Source: an uncultured OM182 clade bacterium
Lineage (GTDB): Bacteria; Pseudomonadota; Gammaproteobacteria; Pseudomonadales; Azotimanducaceae
DNA: 64,000 nucleotides
Reading direction: 5' to 3'
Assembly: GCA_905182025.1 (NCBI GenBank)
Contig: CAJJAA010000028.1
Location: 1-64,000 of the forward strand
Each line of letters starts with the position of its first letter. Position 1 is the first letter of the stretch. The translations under genes were made by a program, and so were the position numbers. The notes under the pieces are model-generated. The model saw nothing but the letters and a program-made list of their open reading frames with translations. It made no database searches and was not told the DNA's origin. Below, in pieces: positions 9,402 to 18,598 of the stretch.

Positions 9402-10074
9402 TAAAGGCAGCCAGACATCTGGCGCAATGAACACGATAGAGAACAGACATGAAACTATTCGTTTCGATAACAAGGCCTTAGTTCAGGTAAATGACGGTAT
9501 TAAAATGACAGACGATACTGACAACGTAAACAGCACATCGGCATCAAGCGGAGGTTTAGCGGATGCCGTCGAGTTGCAATTGGCGCGCGAGATACGGGGT
9601 CTTGACCGTGAAATTATGCCTCAGCGCGATCTTTGGAAAGCCATTGAGCGAAATATTGCTGACTACCCGCAACGCAAGCAGTTCAGCTTACAGCGAGACT
9701 GGATGCCTTACGGCGTCGCAGCGAGTTTGATCATTGCCATCACCGCGCTGGTCGTGAATGTGGTTGGCATAGAGCAGAAGGGCTCGACGTTATTGGCTGC
9801 GGACTATGCGATTGATTCAATCGATAGTGGCTATATGAATGTTCGCAACCCGATGGTAGATCAGTTTCGTGAAACAAACAAAAACCTCGATCAAGCGACT
9901 TTAGATGACCTTTATCGAAATATCGAAATTATGGCGAAAGCGAGAAAAGATATTGAAACGCAGGTACGTGCGAACCCGGAAAATACCAAGCTCGTTGAAA
10001 TGCTAATGAGAGTTCATGAAAGGGAATTAGAACTTTTGAAACAAGATTATTCTCAGCCTGGACGGTCCTTGTAA
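9397..10074 (+). CDS. Single-pass membrane protein, putative anti-sigma factor
   Basis: A 225-residue protein with one transmembrane segment (YGVAASLIIAITALVVNVVG, roughly residues 105-125). An N-terminal cytoplasmic region contains DREIMPQRDLWKAIERNI, and the C-terminal periplasmic part is helical and charged (MAKARKDIETQVRANP). This architecture and its place directly after an ECF sigma gene suggest an anti-sigma factor. However, the HxxxCxxC zinc motif of ZAS-type anti-sigmas is absent, so the role is inferred from position. Alternative starts at ATG 9427 and ATG 9505 would shorten the low-complexity leader. A DUF4097 gene follows after 46 bp. Confidence 0.7.
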   Translation: MCKGSQTSGAMNTIENRHETIRFDNKALVQVNDGIKMTDDTDNVNSTSASSGGLADAVELQLAREIRGLDREIMPQRDLWKAIERNIADYPQRKQFSLQRDWMPYGVAASLIIAITALVVNVVGIEQKGSTLLAADYAIDSIDSGYMNVRNPMVDQFRETNKNLDQATLDDLYRNIEIMAKARKDIETQVRANPENTKLVEMLMRVHERELELLKQDYSQPGRSL

Positions 10075-10090
10075 ACCTGATGACCCGTCG

Positions 10091-10121
10091 AAGGCAGATT
10101 GATACTAAAGGTAGATTGATA
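10091..10121 (+). repeat. Direct repeat duplicating the ribosome-site region before the DUF4097 gene
   Basis: AAGGCAGATTGATA (10091-10104) is repeated as AAGGTAGATTGATA (10108-10121) with one mismatch at a 17-base period. The second copy carries the AAGG ribosome site for the ATG at 10121 and ends in that start codon's A. The copy upstream looks like a local tandem duplication. Confidence 0.7.
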
Positions 10122-11095
10122 TGAATAAAGCGACAACAGCAACATTGAGTGGAGTGCTTTTCGCCTGTGTGTTGGCGATACCATGCTACGCGGCAGAGAG
10201 TCAGGGTGATCTCGCTGGTAAGCGTATCGATTTAACAGAAGCTGCGAAACCTGAAGGGTTTGTTAAAATCAGTATTGTCCGCGGTGACCTTAGTGTTGAA
10301 GGTTGGGATAAAGATGAAGTGAGCCTTGTTGGTACGTTGGACGAAAAAACCGAACAATTTGTTTTTGATGTGTCCGGGCGAGATACGCGTATCACCGTCA
10401 GGATACCGAGTAGTAACACAAGCTGGTGTTGTAACGAAGGTTCCGATCTAAGAATCATGGTTCCTAAAGGCAGTCAGGTAGACATTGCCACGGTTTCCAC
10501 AGGGGTAAGGCTGAACAATATTCGAGGCGGCGTAGATATGAGCGGCGTCAGTGGCGATGTACGGATACAAAACGTGTCTGAGCGACTGCGCATTAGAAAT
10601 GTCAGCGGCGAAATCACAGTCCACGATGTTGACGCCTATACTCGCATTAAAACTATTAGCGGTGAAATAGACGCGCGCTCGATTAGTGGCGGTGGTGCTT
10701 TTCATACCGTCAGTGGTGAGATTATATTGCGTGATGTTAATGACGAAATTGATGTGGAATCTGTTTCGGGGGACATTGAAGTCATTGGCAGCAACATTTC
10801 ATCAGCTCGGGGACACTCCGTCTCGGGTGATATAGATCTTGAAATTGAGCTGATTGATGACGCGTTAGTAGAGTTCGATAGCGTCAGTGGGTCGGTAAGG
10901 CTGCAATTGGATGGCAAGCTAAATCATAGGTTTGATCTTGAAACCGGCACAGGCAGTATTCGCAATAGAATCACGGACGACAAGCCCAAGAAGTCTAAAT
11001 ATATTCGTGATGAACAGTTGCGATTTACCGTTGGTGATGGCGATGGGCAGATCAATGTATCGACTCGATCAGGCGATATCTCTGTCTCGAAGTAG
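10121..11095 (+). CDS. Exported DUF4097 (beta-strand repeat) protein
   Basis: A 324-residue protein with a signal peptide (SGVLFACVLAIPCYAAES). It is followed by short beta-strand repeats in which a V-S-G-D/E-I pattern recurs about every 18-20 residues (VSGDVRIQNV, VSGEITVHDV, ISGEIDARSI, VSGEIILRDV, VSGDIEVIGS, VSGSVRLQLD). That is the signature of the DUF4097 family, which folds as a right-handed beta-solenoid and is commonly encoded with ECF sigma and anti-sigma genes. It contains a WCCN dicysteine near residue 106 that could form a disulfide in the periplasm. It is probably the last gene of the sigma module, ending at a strong hairpin. The molecular role of the family is not established. 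Confidence 0.85.
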   Translation: MNKATTATLSGVLFACVLAIPCYAAESQGDLAGKRIDLTEAAKPEGFVKISIVRGDLSVEGWDKDEVSLVGTLDEKTEQFVFDVSGRDTRITVRIPSSNTSWCCNEGSDLRIMVPKGSQVDIATVSTGVRLNNIRGGVDMSGVSGDVRIQNVSERLRIRNVSGEITVHDVDAYTRIKTISGEIDARSISGGGAFHTVSGEIILRDVNDEIDVESVSGDIEVIGSNISSARGHSVSGDIDLEIELIDDALVEFDSVSGSVRLQLDGKLNHRFDLETGTGSIRNRITDDKPKKSKYIRDEQLRFTVGDGDGQINVSTRSGDISVSK

Positions 11096-11137
11096 GGATG
11101 TCGAAAAGACACCTTGATACAAAATTTAGCGTCATTC

Positions 11138-11167
11138 GACGGTGAACTTGGAGACAAGTTCACCGTC
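11138..11167. terminator. Perfect 13-bp hairpin between convergent genes, no U-tract
   Basis: GACGGTGAACTTG (11138-11150) and CAAGTTCACCGTC (11155-11167) are exact complements around a GAGA loop. The hairpin lies between the DUF4097 stop (11095) and the M16 peptidase stop (11187). Neither strand has a T-run after the stem, so it is a terminator-like structure that may work in both directions or protect mRNA 3' ends. Confidence 0.6.
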
Positions 11168-11186
11168 TGAAAAAGGCCCGCGAAGG

Positions 11187-13940
11187 TTACTCTTGAATTT
11201 CGCCTTCACTGTTAATCACTCTCACTTTGCCGAAGCCTAGTTCATTCAAAGCAGGTTCAATCATCTTTCTGTCGCCAACAACAACCCAAACAAGTGAGTC
11301 AGGGTGGATCAGTTTCTTACTCACCCTAGCGACTTCTTCCGTTTTTAGACTACGAATATCATCTGCGAAGGTGTCGAAGTAGTCGTCATCCAAACCGTAC
11401 TGAACAATCTGCGAAAGCGAGCCCAATACGGATCCGGCAGTTTCCCAACGGCCAGGTAAAGAAAGTGTGTTGTTAGAGATTGAATTGGCAAGCTCTTCCT
11501 CCGTAACTGGCGAGTCGCCGATATAAGCTCGTAGCTCTTTCATAACCTCCTGAATTGACTCAGCGGTTTTGTCTGATTGAACGCCCGTTGTGATATAAAA
11601 GAAACGTTGGCCTCTAGCACTGGCAAGTCCCGTCCTCGCGCCGTAGGACCATTGTTTGTCTTCACGAAGATTCAGGTTTATACGGGACATGAAGCCGCCC
11701 CCGATTGCATCATTTGCTGCGATGGTAGCAATCTCATCAGGGTTTGCTTTCGGCGTTGCAACGTGACCTGCGAATAAAACTGATTGTGGCGATGCGGGCC
11801 GGTCGATGAGATAAATCGAGATGTTTTTGTTACGTTCAACTGTGTCGATATTCTTTGTCGGAACGTCAGCGGCAAGCCACTTACCGAATCGTGCTTCTAG
11901 TTTAGGAAGCACTTCCTGCATCGACGTATCACCAACGACGATTATTGTCGCGTTATTGGGTTTAAACCACGTTTTGTGAAAGGTTTTAAGTTCATCAACT
12001 TCAATTGAGCTGACTGAAGCTTCGTTACCTGTGCCAGACAGCGGATTGCTGTAGGCGTGATTTTCACCATAGATAAGCTTCGGAAAAATACGATAAACCA
12101 TTGCGTTGGGCGTTGCCTGCTCACGCTTAATGCCATTGAGTTGCTGTAGTTTCAGACGGCTGAGTTCTGCTTCTGGAAAAGAGGGGTTTAACACGACATC
12201 GGCAAAGACATCGAGAGAAGCATCAACGGTTGTTGTTAATGTAGAAAGTGACACTACCGATGTGTCCAAGTTAGAGCCCGCCGACACGTTTGCACCTAAC
12301 ATGATCAGTTCGTCATTGATCTCAAGGGAATCGCGAGATTCAGTGCCTTCATCGAGCATGTTCATGGCAAGCTTGGCGACGCCGGCTTTGGAGAATTGAT
12401 CCGAGGCATAACCGGCATTAATAGAAAGTTGAAATTGAATCACGGGTACAGCTTGTCGATTTGCAACAATGACCTGTAGTCCGTTTGATAAACTTGCTCT
12501 TTCGAATTCGTCAAAGCGTGAGTTTACCGGCGACCCCGGCGGTGTCATTTGACTGCGATCTACTTTTGATTCGACAGCAGCTAGTTCTGGAAACGCGCGA
12601 ACCTCTAAATGGTACTGTCCATCCGAAAGCCATTTCTTGGCCGTATTTTGTAGATCCTTGCGGGAGGCATTTTTAATCCATTCGAGTTCGGTCTTATAGT
12701 GACCGGGGTTTCCAGTGTAGGTGTAATTCGACGCGAGGATGTCAGATTTGCCGCCGAAACCGCCAATTTTTTCGATACCTCTAACGAAACCACTAATGGT
12801 TTGAACTTTAATACGTTCAAGCTCTTTTTTCGTTGGTCCGTTTTTCAAAAACTTGTTGAGCTCTTCCATAATAATTTCGTCGACAACAGCTTCATCGACG
12901 CCGGGGTTTATCATTGCCGTAACTTCCCACGTACCGGCAATTTCACCGGTTGATGTATAAGCATTAACCGAAGAGACCAACTGCTCATTGTAGACAAGGC
13001 GTTGGTAGAGTCTGGAGTTTTTCCCACTACTAAGAACAGCGGCGGCCATATCAAGATAGGTCGTGTCGATGGTGTTACTGCCTTCAATATTCCAAGACTT
13101 CAGCATCATGGTTTGAGGCACGCGATCATAGCTAATCTCTTTCTGCAGGCCGGTTAACTTGACGACCCATGAATCGTGTTTAGTGAGCGGTGGACCGGGT
13201 TCGATATCACCAAAGTAGAATTCGACTTTTTTGATAACGGCTTGGGTATCCACATCACCGGCAATAACAAGAACCGTGTTATTGGCGCCATAATACTGTT
13301 TGAACCAGGCGTGAACGTCTTCCAACGTTGCCGCGTTCAAATCGTCCATTGAACCAATAGTTGACCATGAATAGGGGTGAGTGTACGGGTAGATGCTTTT
13401 GTATTGAATCTCTCCGGCATTACCATAAGGGCCGTTTTGTCGCTGGCGCTTCTCATTTTGAACGACGCCCCTTTGTTCATCGAGTTTTTCTTGCGTAATT
13501 GCACCCAACAGGTGGCCCATTCGATCGGACTCCAACCAAAGAATGCTGTCAAGAGCGTTCTTTGGAACATTCTGAAAATAGTTAGTTCGATCCCAGTTGG
13601 TTGTGCCATTGAGCGTTGTGGCGCCTAATTTATCCGTTGCTTTGAAATAGTCTTCATCATAATTCTCGCTGCCATTGAACATGAGATGCTCAAACAGATG
13701 AGCAAATCCGGTGCGTCCACGTACCTCATTCTTGGATCCGACGTGATACCAAGTATTCACAGCAACGATGGGCGCCTTATGATCTTCGTGGACAATTAAT
13801 GTCAAACCATTTTCAAGTGTGTGTACGGTATAAGGAATGTCGACGTCCAGATCGAAGGGGTCGTCTTTAGCATAGCTCGCACTTTGGCTGAAAATGCTGG
13901 CCAACAAGAGGATCAGGGCGGGGTGTTTAAATAACGTCAT
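11187..13940 (-). CDS. Exported M16 (pitrilysin/insulinase) family zinc peptidase
   Basis: A two-lobe M16 peptidase of about 917 residues. The N-terminal lobe has the inverted zinc motif HLFEH at residues 81-85 (HxxEH), with the distal Glu in EQRGVVQNEKRQ about 75 residues on. The second lobe repeats the fold without the metal motif (AKLAMNMLDEG), as usual for the inactive half. I start at the ATG at 13940 because it opens directly into a signal peptide (FKHPALILLLASIFSQSASYA); the ATG at 13976 would add 12 residues before it. It probably degrades peptides in the periplasm. The gene stands alone and converges with the DUF4097 gene. Confidence 0.92.
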   Translation of the reverse strand: MTLFKHPALILLLASIFSQSASYAKDDPFDLDVDIPYTVHTLENGLTLIVHEDHKAPIVAVNTWYHVGSKNEVRGRTGFAHLFEHLMFNGSENYDEDYFKATDKLGATTLNGTTNWDRTNYFQNVPKNALDSILWLESDRMGHLLGAITQEKLDEQRGVVQNEKRQRQNGPYGNAGEIQYKSIYPYTHPYSWSTIGSMDDLNAATLEDVHAWFKQYYGANNTVLVIAGDVDTQAVIKKVEFYFGDIEPGPPLTKHDSWVVKLTGLQKEISYDRVPQTMMLKSWNIEGSNTIDTTYLDMAAAVLSSGKNSRLYQRLVYNEQLVSSVNAYTSTGEIAGTWEVTAMINPGVDEAVVDEIIMEELNKFLKNGPTKKELERIKVQTISGFVRGIEKIGGFGGKSDILASNYTYTGNPGHYKTELEWIKNASRKDLQNTAKKWLSDGQYHLEVRAFPELAAVESKVDRSQMTPPGSPVNSRFDEFERASLSNGLQVIVANRQAVPVIQFQLSINAGYASDQFSKAGVAKLAMNMLDEGTESRDSLEINDELIMLGANVSAGSNLDTSVVSLSTLTTTVDASLDVFADVVLNPSFPEAELSRLKLQQLNGIKREQATPNAMVYRIFPKLIYGENHAYSNPLSGTGNEASVSSIEVDELKTFHKTWFKPNNATIIVVGDTSMQEVLPKLEARFGKWLAADVPTKNIDTVERNKNISIYLIDRPASPQSVLFAGHVATPKANPDEIATIAANDAIGGGFMSRINLNLREDKQWSYGARTGLASARGQRFFYITTGVQSDKTAESIQEVMKELRAYIGDSPVTEEELANSISNNTLSLPGRWETAGSVLGSLSQIVQYGLDDDYFDTFADDIRSLKTEEVARVSKKLIHPDSLVWVVVGDRKMIEPALNELGFGKVRVINSEGEIQE

Positions 13941-14352
13941 GCAATCGTGTCCGATAAAGCGTGGGTAAGCGTGCATGGTAATTAAATCTGATCGACAACA
14001 AAAGCAGAGCCGCTGGTTTTGTGAAGATTCAATTGAATTTTGAGATGAATCGAAGCGATTTGGCGTTTAATTGAGTAAAAACCGCCCGATGATCCAATGA
14101 TCTGTTTAGAGTCTCACGTCGTCTCTTATTAACAGTATCAGCATGAGTAATAGTCTCATTGCCGATGGAATACCTGGTTATCAAACCGGATCATGATGCT
14201 GACCTGAAGCCGTTTCTTTGGTTAAGTACGACTCGCAGAAATAGTCATCATTGCATTTGCGAGCGCGGCTGCCGGCCTTATGCAACATTGTCGTATAAAC
14301 CCAGTGCTCAGAATGAGCGCAGGCAGCAGAATTGATCAAGAGGAGTAAATAC
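13941..14352. other. 412-bp intergenic region between divergent genes
   Basis: This region must carry promoters for the M16 peptidase (minus) and the alpha/beta hydrolase (plus). It contains a 12-bp AT-rich palindrome, ATTCAATTGAAT (14027-14038), and the ribosome site for the hydrolase. I see no gene or RNA in it. Confidence 0.5.
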
Positions 14353-14355
14353 TTG
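14340..14355 (+). promoter_or_regulatory. Ribosome site that fixes a TTG start
   Basis: GAGGAG (14340-14345) stands 7 bases before TTG at 14353. The other in-frame start, TTG at 14332, lies upstream of this site, so 14353 is preferred for the alpha/beta hydrolase. Confidence 0.7.
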
Positions 14356-15267
14356 CCAAGTTTTAATCGAATAGCGTGCCGTAGCGGCATGATCGATCTC
14401 TCGGTGTTGGACTTTGGTATACCGCAAGGTATGTCAGCCGAGACATGCCAGAGTGTGTTACTGCTGCATGGTATGCGAGATCATGCGTTGGGTATGCTGA
14501 GCATTATTCGTGACTTGAGTGAACGCTATCGCGTCGTCTCTTTTGATTTGCGTGGTCACGGCAAAAGTGAGAATAACGGCGTGTATCCCATGATCCAGTT
14601 TGTTGCCGATGCGCGAGCGGTTGTTCAGCAGTTTGGCTTGGATAAGCCGATAGTCATCGGTCACTCTCTGGGTGGTCACATTGCGAGTCGCTATGCAGCC
14701 GCTTATAGCGATGATGTCGATAAACTGGTGCTCCTTGATGGCATGGGTCCTCCGGGAGGTATGACAACGAGCGACGTCGAATCGAATCGTCTGCGCATGT
14801 TGATGAGTCTTGATATCTGTGCCGCCGCAGGTCGTCCATCAAGATCTATGGTGGACCTTGATGAGGCCATTTCACGGCTCAGGCGCAACAACCCGAAACT
14901 GCAACCAGACATGTTGGAAATTATTGCTAACGAGGGCGTTGAACCCCATCCTAAAGGCGGCTTGCAATGGAACTTTGACCCAGCGGTGCAAATGATTTGG
15001 AGTACATTTTCGACGCTCGATACCGAGCAACTGTGTGGACTGATTGCTTGTCCAACCTTGATCGTGACCGGCGAAAACTCTTTGGATTATTGGGGGCAGA
15101 TGAATGACAGTTATCTTGGTCAGCAAGCATTTTATGAATCTGAGCTAAGAAGACGTTTGTCACTCTTCCCGAACGCTCAAGGTGCTGTGATTCCAGATGC
15201 AGGCCATATGCTGCACTATGACCAACCCGAGGCGGTTAACCAGGTTTTGCGCAAATTTCTTGGCTGA
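14353..15267 (+). CDS. Alpha/beta hydrolase
   Basis: A protein of about 304 residues with the alpha/beta-hydrolase core. VLLLHGMRDHA forms the oxyanion-hole region, DLRGHGKSE follows strand 4, the nucleophile elbow is GHSLGG, and the catalytic His is in DAGHMLHYDQPEAV near the C-terminus. The acid is probably the Asp or Glu in VTGENSLDYWG. No signal peptide, so cytoplasmic. The long cap region (residues about 135-230) is not diagnostic of a substrate; esterase, haloalkane or C-C hydrolase activities all occur in this family. It uses a TTG start backed by a strong ribosome site and converges with the RND pump gene. Confidence 0.88.
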   Translation: MPSFNRIACRSGMIDLSVLDFGIPQGMSAETCQSVLLLHGMRDHALGMLSIIRDLSERYRVVSFDLRGHGKSENNGVYPMIQFVADARAVVQQFGLDKPIVIGHSLGGHIASRYAAAYSDDVDKLVLLDGMGPPGGMTTSDVESNRLRMLMSLDICAAAGRPSRSMVDLDEAISRLRRNNPKLQPDMLEIIANEGVEPHPKGGLQWNFDPAVQMIWSTFSTLDTEQLCGLIACPTLIVTGENSLDYWGQMNDSYLGQQAFYESELRRRLSLFPNAQGAVIPDAGHMLHYDQPEAVNQVLRKFLG

Positions 15268-15323
15268 TGTTGTAGGGCAATTGCCAGATCGTTAAGACCT
15301 GACAATCGAACCCAAACGATCAA

Positions 15324-18300
15324 TTAGCTACCGACAGTTGGCGCGCCTAATGTCGGTATGGCATCTTTTGTCTCGTTGTGAGGCACAAGTGCTGGATCAA
15401 CTTCGGAGTCCATGCCCCAAAATTTTAGCCAATCTTCAAGCATCAAATACAAACTAGGAACTAAAAACAAAGTGATCACGGTGGCGAATAACACACCGAA
15501 TGCCAGTGAAATCGCCATGGGTATGAACATAAATGTCTCGGGGTCTTTATTACTCATCAGGGGTATCAAGCCAACGAACGTTGTTACAGACGTAAGAATG
15601 ATCGGTCGAAAGCGCGCAACGCCTGCCATGGTGACGGCTTCAAAAATCGGAATACCAAGACGGCGCTGTCGATTGATGTAGTCCACCAAAACGAGCGAAG
15701 CGTTTACCACGACACCCGATAGCGCAATGATGCCGAGTAAAGAGAAAAAGATGAGGTTCCAGCCGAGTAGGTAATGGCCAACGATTGCGCCGACAGCACC
15801 GAAAGGGATGACACTCATGATGACCAGAGGCTGCATGTAGGATTTGAGGGGAATAGCGAGCAGGGCGAAGATGATCATTAGCGCCAGCGGTATGGTATTC
15901 ACCATGCTGCCTGTTGCTTTTAATCGCTGTTCTTGCTCGCCGCCGAGTGAGTAGCTCACACCAGGGAATTTAGAGGTATAGCAGCGATTCTCTCGATTGC
16001 CGAAACTCGTGCCCGGCGCACATAAAGACCGTTCGATTGATCTCATCACTTCCTCTGGGGTGACGACCGAGCGATTGACATCACCCACCACGTTCACCAC
16101 ACGTAACTGATCCTGGCGTTGAATAGACGAATAGCCGTTGCCATAGTTGACTTCAGCGACCGACACAAAGGGCACTTCAACGCCCTGGCTGGTTCGGATT
16201 CTCATGTCTTCCAAATTACCGAGAGATTGCCGTTCTTCTTCCGGGTAGCGCACCATGACGCGAACATCGTCATTACCTCTTTGAATTCGCTGTGCTTCCT
16301 CGCCGTAGAAGCCTTGTCTTACTTGGCGCGCTAGATCATTTAACGTCAGCCCTAAAGGTTTTGCACTATCAAGGATATCGATACGCACCTCTTGTTTTCC
16401 TGCCCGAAATGAATCAGATAAATCCAATACGCCTGGGAACCTTGCGAGTTCTTCACGAAGGCTTGCTGCAGCAACCCTCAGTTCCTCAACGTCGCGACCT
16501 TTGAGTTGAATCTTGAGAGGTTCACCTGCACTAAACGAGCTGGCATTGAACTGAAGTTCAATGGCGTCCGGGATATTGCCGGTCAGGTCTCTTAGCCGGT
16601 CGCCAATTTCTGTTGCGCTTAGACCTTTTCTCTCTTCAATTGGCACCATCTCTATGACCAGTTCGGCCAGATGGCTACCACCAGCACTGAGCCTTGGCGG
16701 GCCGCTACTGCGTGCCGCGTTTGAACCAATTGATACCAGCAGATTGGTAAACACATGCTGACCTTCCGGCATACCCAGCTCTTCATCCAACTGATCACTT
16801 AGAACCTTCGAGGCTGCTTGGACTTGCGCAATGCCCCGCTCAGTGATGTTGACGCTAATCCCTTCTGGCATATTCAATGTGACGTAGAGCCTGTCGCCAT
16901 CGACCGCCGGAAAGAATTGAAAGATCACACGACCGCTTATGATTAACGCAATGGCTGTAATGAGTACAGCTGTTGCAACTGCCCATGTGACCCAGCGCCA
17001 TTCCAGCGTTTTAATCAAGAAGGGCTTATAAACATTGAGAGAAAAATTCGTGAGCGCGTCTGCAAAGGCACCTTGAAATGCGATCCACTTTTTAACAAAG
17101 GTCGATTCGCTCATGAAATAGCCTTCAGTTTTGCGGTGCGCAAGGTGAGCCGGTAGGATCAGTTGCGACTCCAAAATGCTGAATAACAAACAAACGACAA
17201 CAACCCAGCCAATGATTGAGAAGAACTGTCCCATTGATCCTTCGATCAATAAGATCGGCAAGAATGCGGCGACAGTTGTTAGTACGCCGAAGATAACCGG
17301 TACGCTGACTTCATAAGTACCGGCGATGGCCGCTTCACGGTGGTTTTTATCGGTAGCCTCATGGCTAAAAACACGCTCGCCGACGACGATTGCATCATCG
17401 ACGACGATGCCGAGTACTAATATAAAGGCAAGTACTGTGAGGGATGAAATATTGATGCCCGCCGTTGGAAACATCCACAGTGCACCGGCAACTGCGATGG
17501 GAATACCAGCGGCAACCCAGATAGCCACTTTGAAGCGAAGAAATAGCGTCAAAATGATGAGAACAAGCACCAAACCAGCGTAGGCATTCTTTGTGAGCGC
17601 ATCGATTCTTCGGGCCAGGGACTGAGATTCGTCGATCCAAACTGTCAGTTTGAGACCCTCTGGCATGGTCTTCTCTGCTCGCTTGATGTGTCGCTTAACA
17701 GCATCGGCTGAGCGGATAGTGTCTTCTTCACCGACACGGTAAACAGTGATCATCACTGCGGGTTCGCCATTGAATTCGGCTTTGAGGTAGCCCTCCTGGA
17801 AGTCGTCTTTGACTTTGCCGATCTCGCCTAATGTTAAAGTAGTTCCGTTAGGTCGCGTGAGTACGACGATGTCTTCAAAGTCTTGGCCGACATAGGCTTG
17901 GCCTTTGCTTCGAAGAAGTATTTCGCCACCACGGGTTTTAATTGAGCCGCCGGGTAGATCGAGGCTTGAACGACGCACCGCATTGGCAACTTCCGACAGA
18001 CTCAGATTGTACTGGCGCAGTATATTCTCACTGACCTCGATGGAGATTTCATATGGCCGAGAGTAGTTAACAGCGACTTGTGAAATGCCATCGAGTGAGG
18101 CGATTTCGTTGCGTAATTTGTCACCATAGAACTTTAGTGTTTTCTCATCTGCGTTGCCGGAAAGTGCCACGAGGATTGTCTGCCCGTTAAAAGCAAGGTT
18201 CGTAATAACGGGTTTTTCGGTTTCTGCTGGAAAGGTTGAAATCCCGTCGACTTTTCCTTTTACTTCATTCAAGACCTTTGATGTATCGGCGTTAGGTAGT

Positions 18301-18587
18301 GTTTCTAACATCACCATACATGAGCCTTCCATCGCTGTTGATGACACTCGGTCGATGCCAGCAATACCTTCGACAGCTTCCTCGACTCTGATACAGACAG
18401 CTTCTTCAACCTCTTCGGGTGCTGCCCCGAGGTAGGGGATGAGAACTTGAATGACGCCGGGTTCAATGCTGGGGAATTCTTCTTTATGCATGCTCGCAAG
18501 GCTCATTGCCCCGCCAGCAAGAAAGATGAACATCATCAGATTAGCAGCGACCGGGTTATCGACGAACCAGGTAATTATTCTTTCCAT
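15324..18587 (-). CDS. RND efflux pump permease (HAE1/AcrB family)
   Basis: A 1087-residue inner-membrane RND transporter. The N-terminus (ITWFVDNPVAANLMMFIF) is the first of twelve transmembrane helices, and two large periplasmic loops follow TM1 and TM7. The TM4 proton-relay Asp pair is present in LGIVVDDAIVVGERV, and the TM10 equivalent is IIALSGVVVNASLVLVDY. Such pumps expel hydrophobic or amphipathic compounds by proton antiport together with a periplasmic adaptor and an outer-membrane channel. The adaptor gene lies 11 bp upstream, and the FadR-type regulator precedes that. No outer-membrane channel gene is in the window, so a channel encoded elsewhere must be shared. Confidence 0.93.
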   Translation of the reverse strand: MERIITWFVDNPVAANLMMFIFLAGGAMSLASMHKEEFPSIEPGVIQVLIPYLGAAPEEVEEAVCIRVEEAVEGIAGIDRVSSTAMEGSCMVMLETLPNADTSKVLNEVKGKVDGISTFPAETEKPVITNLAFNGQTILVALSGNADEKTLKFYGDKLRNEIASLDGISQVAVNYSRPYEISIEVSENILRQYNLSLSEVANAVRRSSLDLPGGSIKTRGGEILLRSKGQAYVGQDFEDIVVLTRPNGTTLTLGEIGKVKDDFQEGYLKAEFNGEPAVMITVYRVGEEDTIRSADAVKRHIKRAEKTMPEGLKLTVWIDESQSLARRIDALTKNAYAGLVLVLIILTLFLRFKVAIWVAAGIPIAVAGALWMFPTAGINISSLTVLAFILVLGIVVDDAIVVGERVFSHEATDKNHREAAIAGTYEVSVPVIFGVLTTVAAFLPILLIEGSMGQFFSIIGWVVVVCLLFSILESQLILPAHLAHRKTEGYFMSESTFVKKWIAFQGAFADALTNFSLNVYKPFLIKTLEWRWVTWAVATAVLITAIALIISGRVIFQFFPAVDGDRLYVTLNMPEGISVNITERGIAQVQAASKVLSDQLDEELGMPEGQHVFTNLLVSIGSNAARSSGPPRLSAGGSHLAELVIEMVPIEERKGLSATEIGDRLRDLTGNIPDAIELQFNASSFSAGEPLKIQLKGRDVEELRVAAASLREELARFPGVLDLSDSFRAGKQEVRIDILDSAKPLGLTLNDLARQVRQGFYGEEAQRIQRGNDDVRVMVRYPEEERQSLGNLEDMRIRTSQGVEVPFVSVAEVNYGNGYSSIQRQDQLRVVNVVGDVNRSVVTPEEVMRSIERSLCAPGTSFGNRENRCYTSKFPGVSYSLGGEQEQRLKATGSMVNTIPLALMIIFALLAIPLKSYMQPLVIMSVIPFGAVGAIVGHYLLGWNLIFFSLLGIIALSGVVVNASLVLVDYINRQRRLGIPIFEAVTMAGVARFRPIILTSVTTFVGLIPLMSNKDPETFMFIPMAISLAFGVLFATVITLFLVPSLYLMLEDWLKFWGMDSEVDPALVPHNETKDAIPTLGAPTVGS

Positions 18588-18598
18588 TAGTTTTTCCT

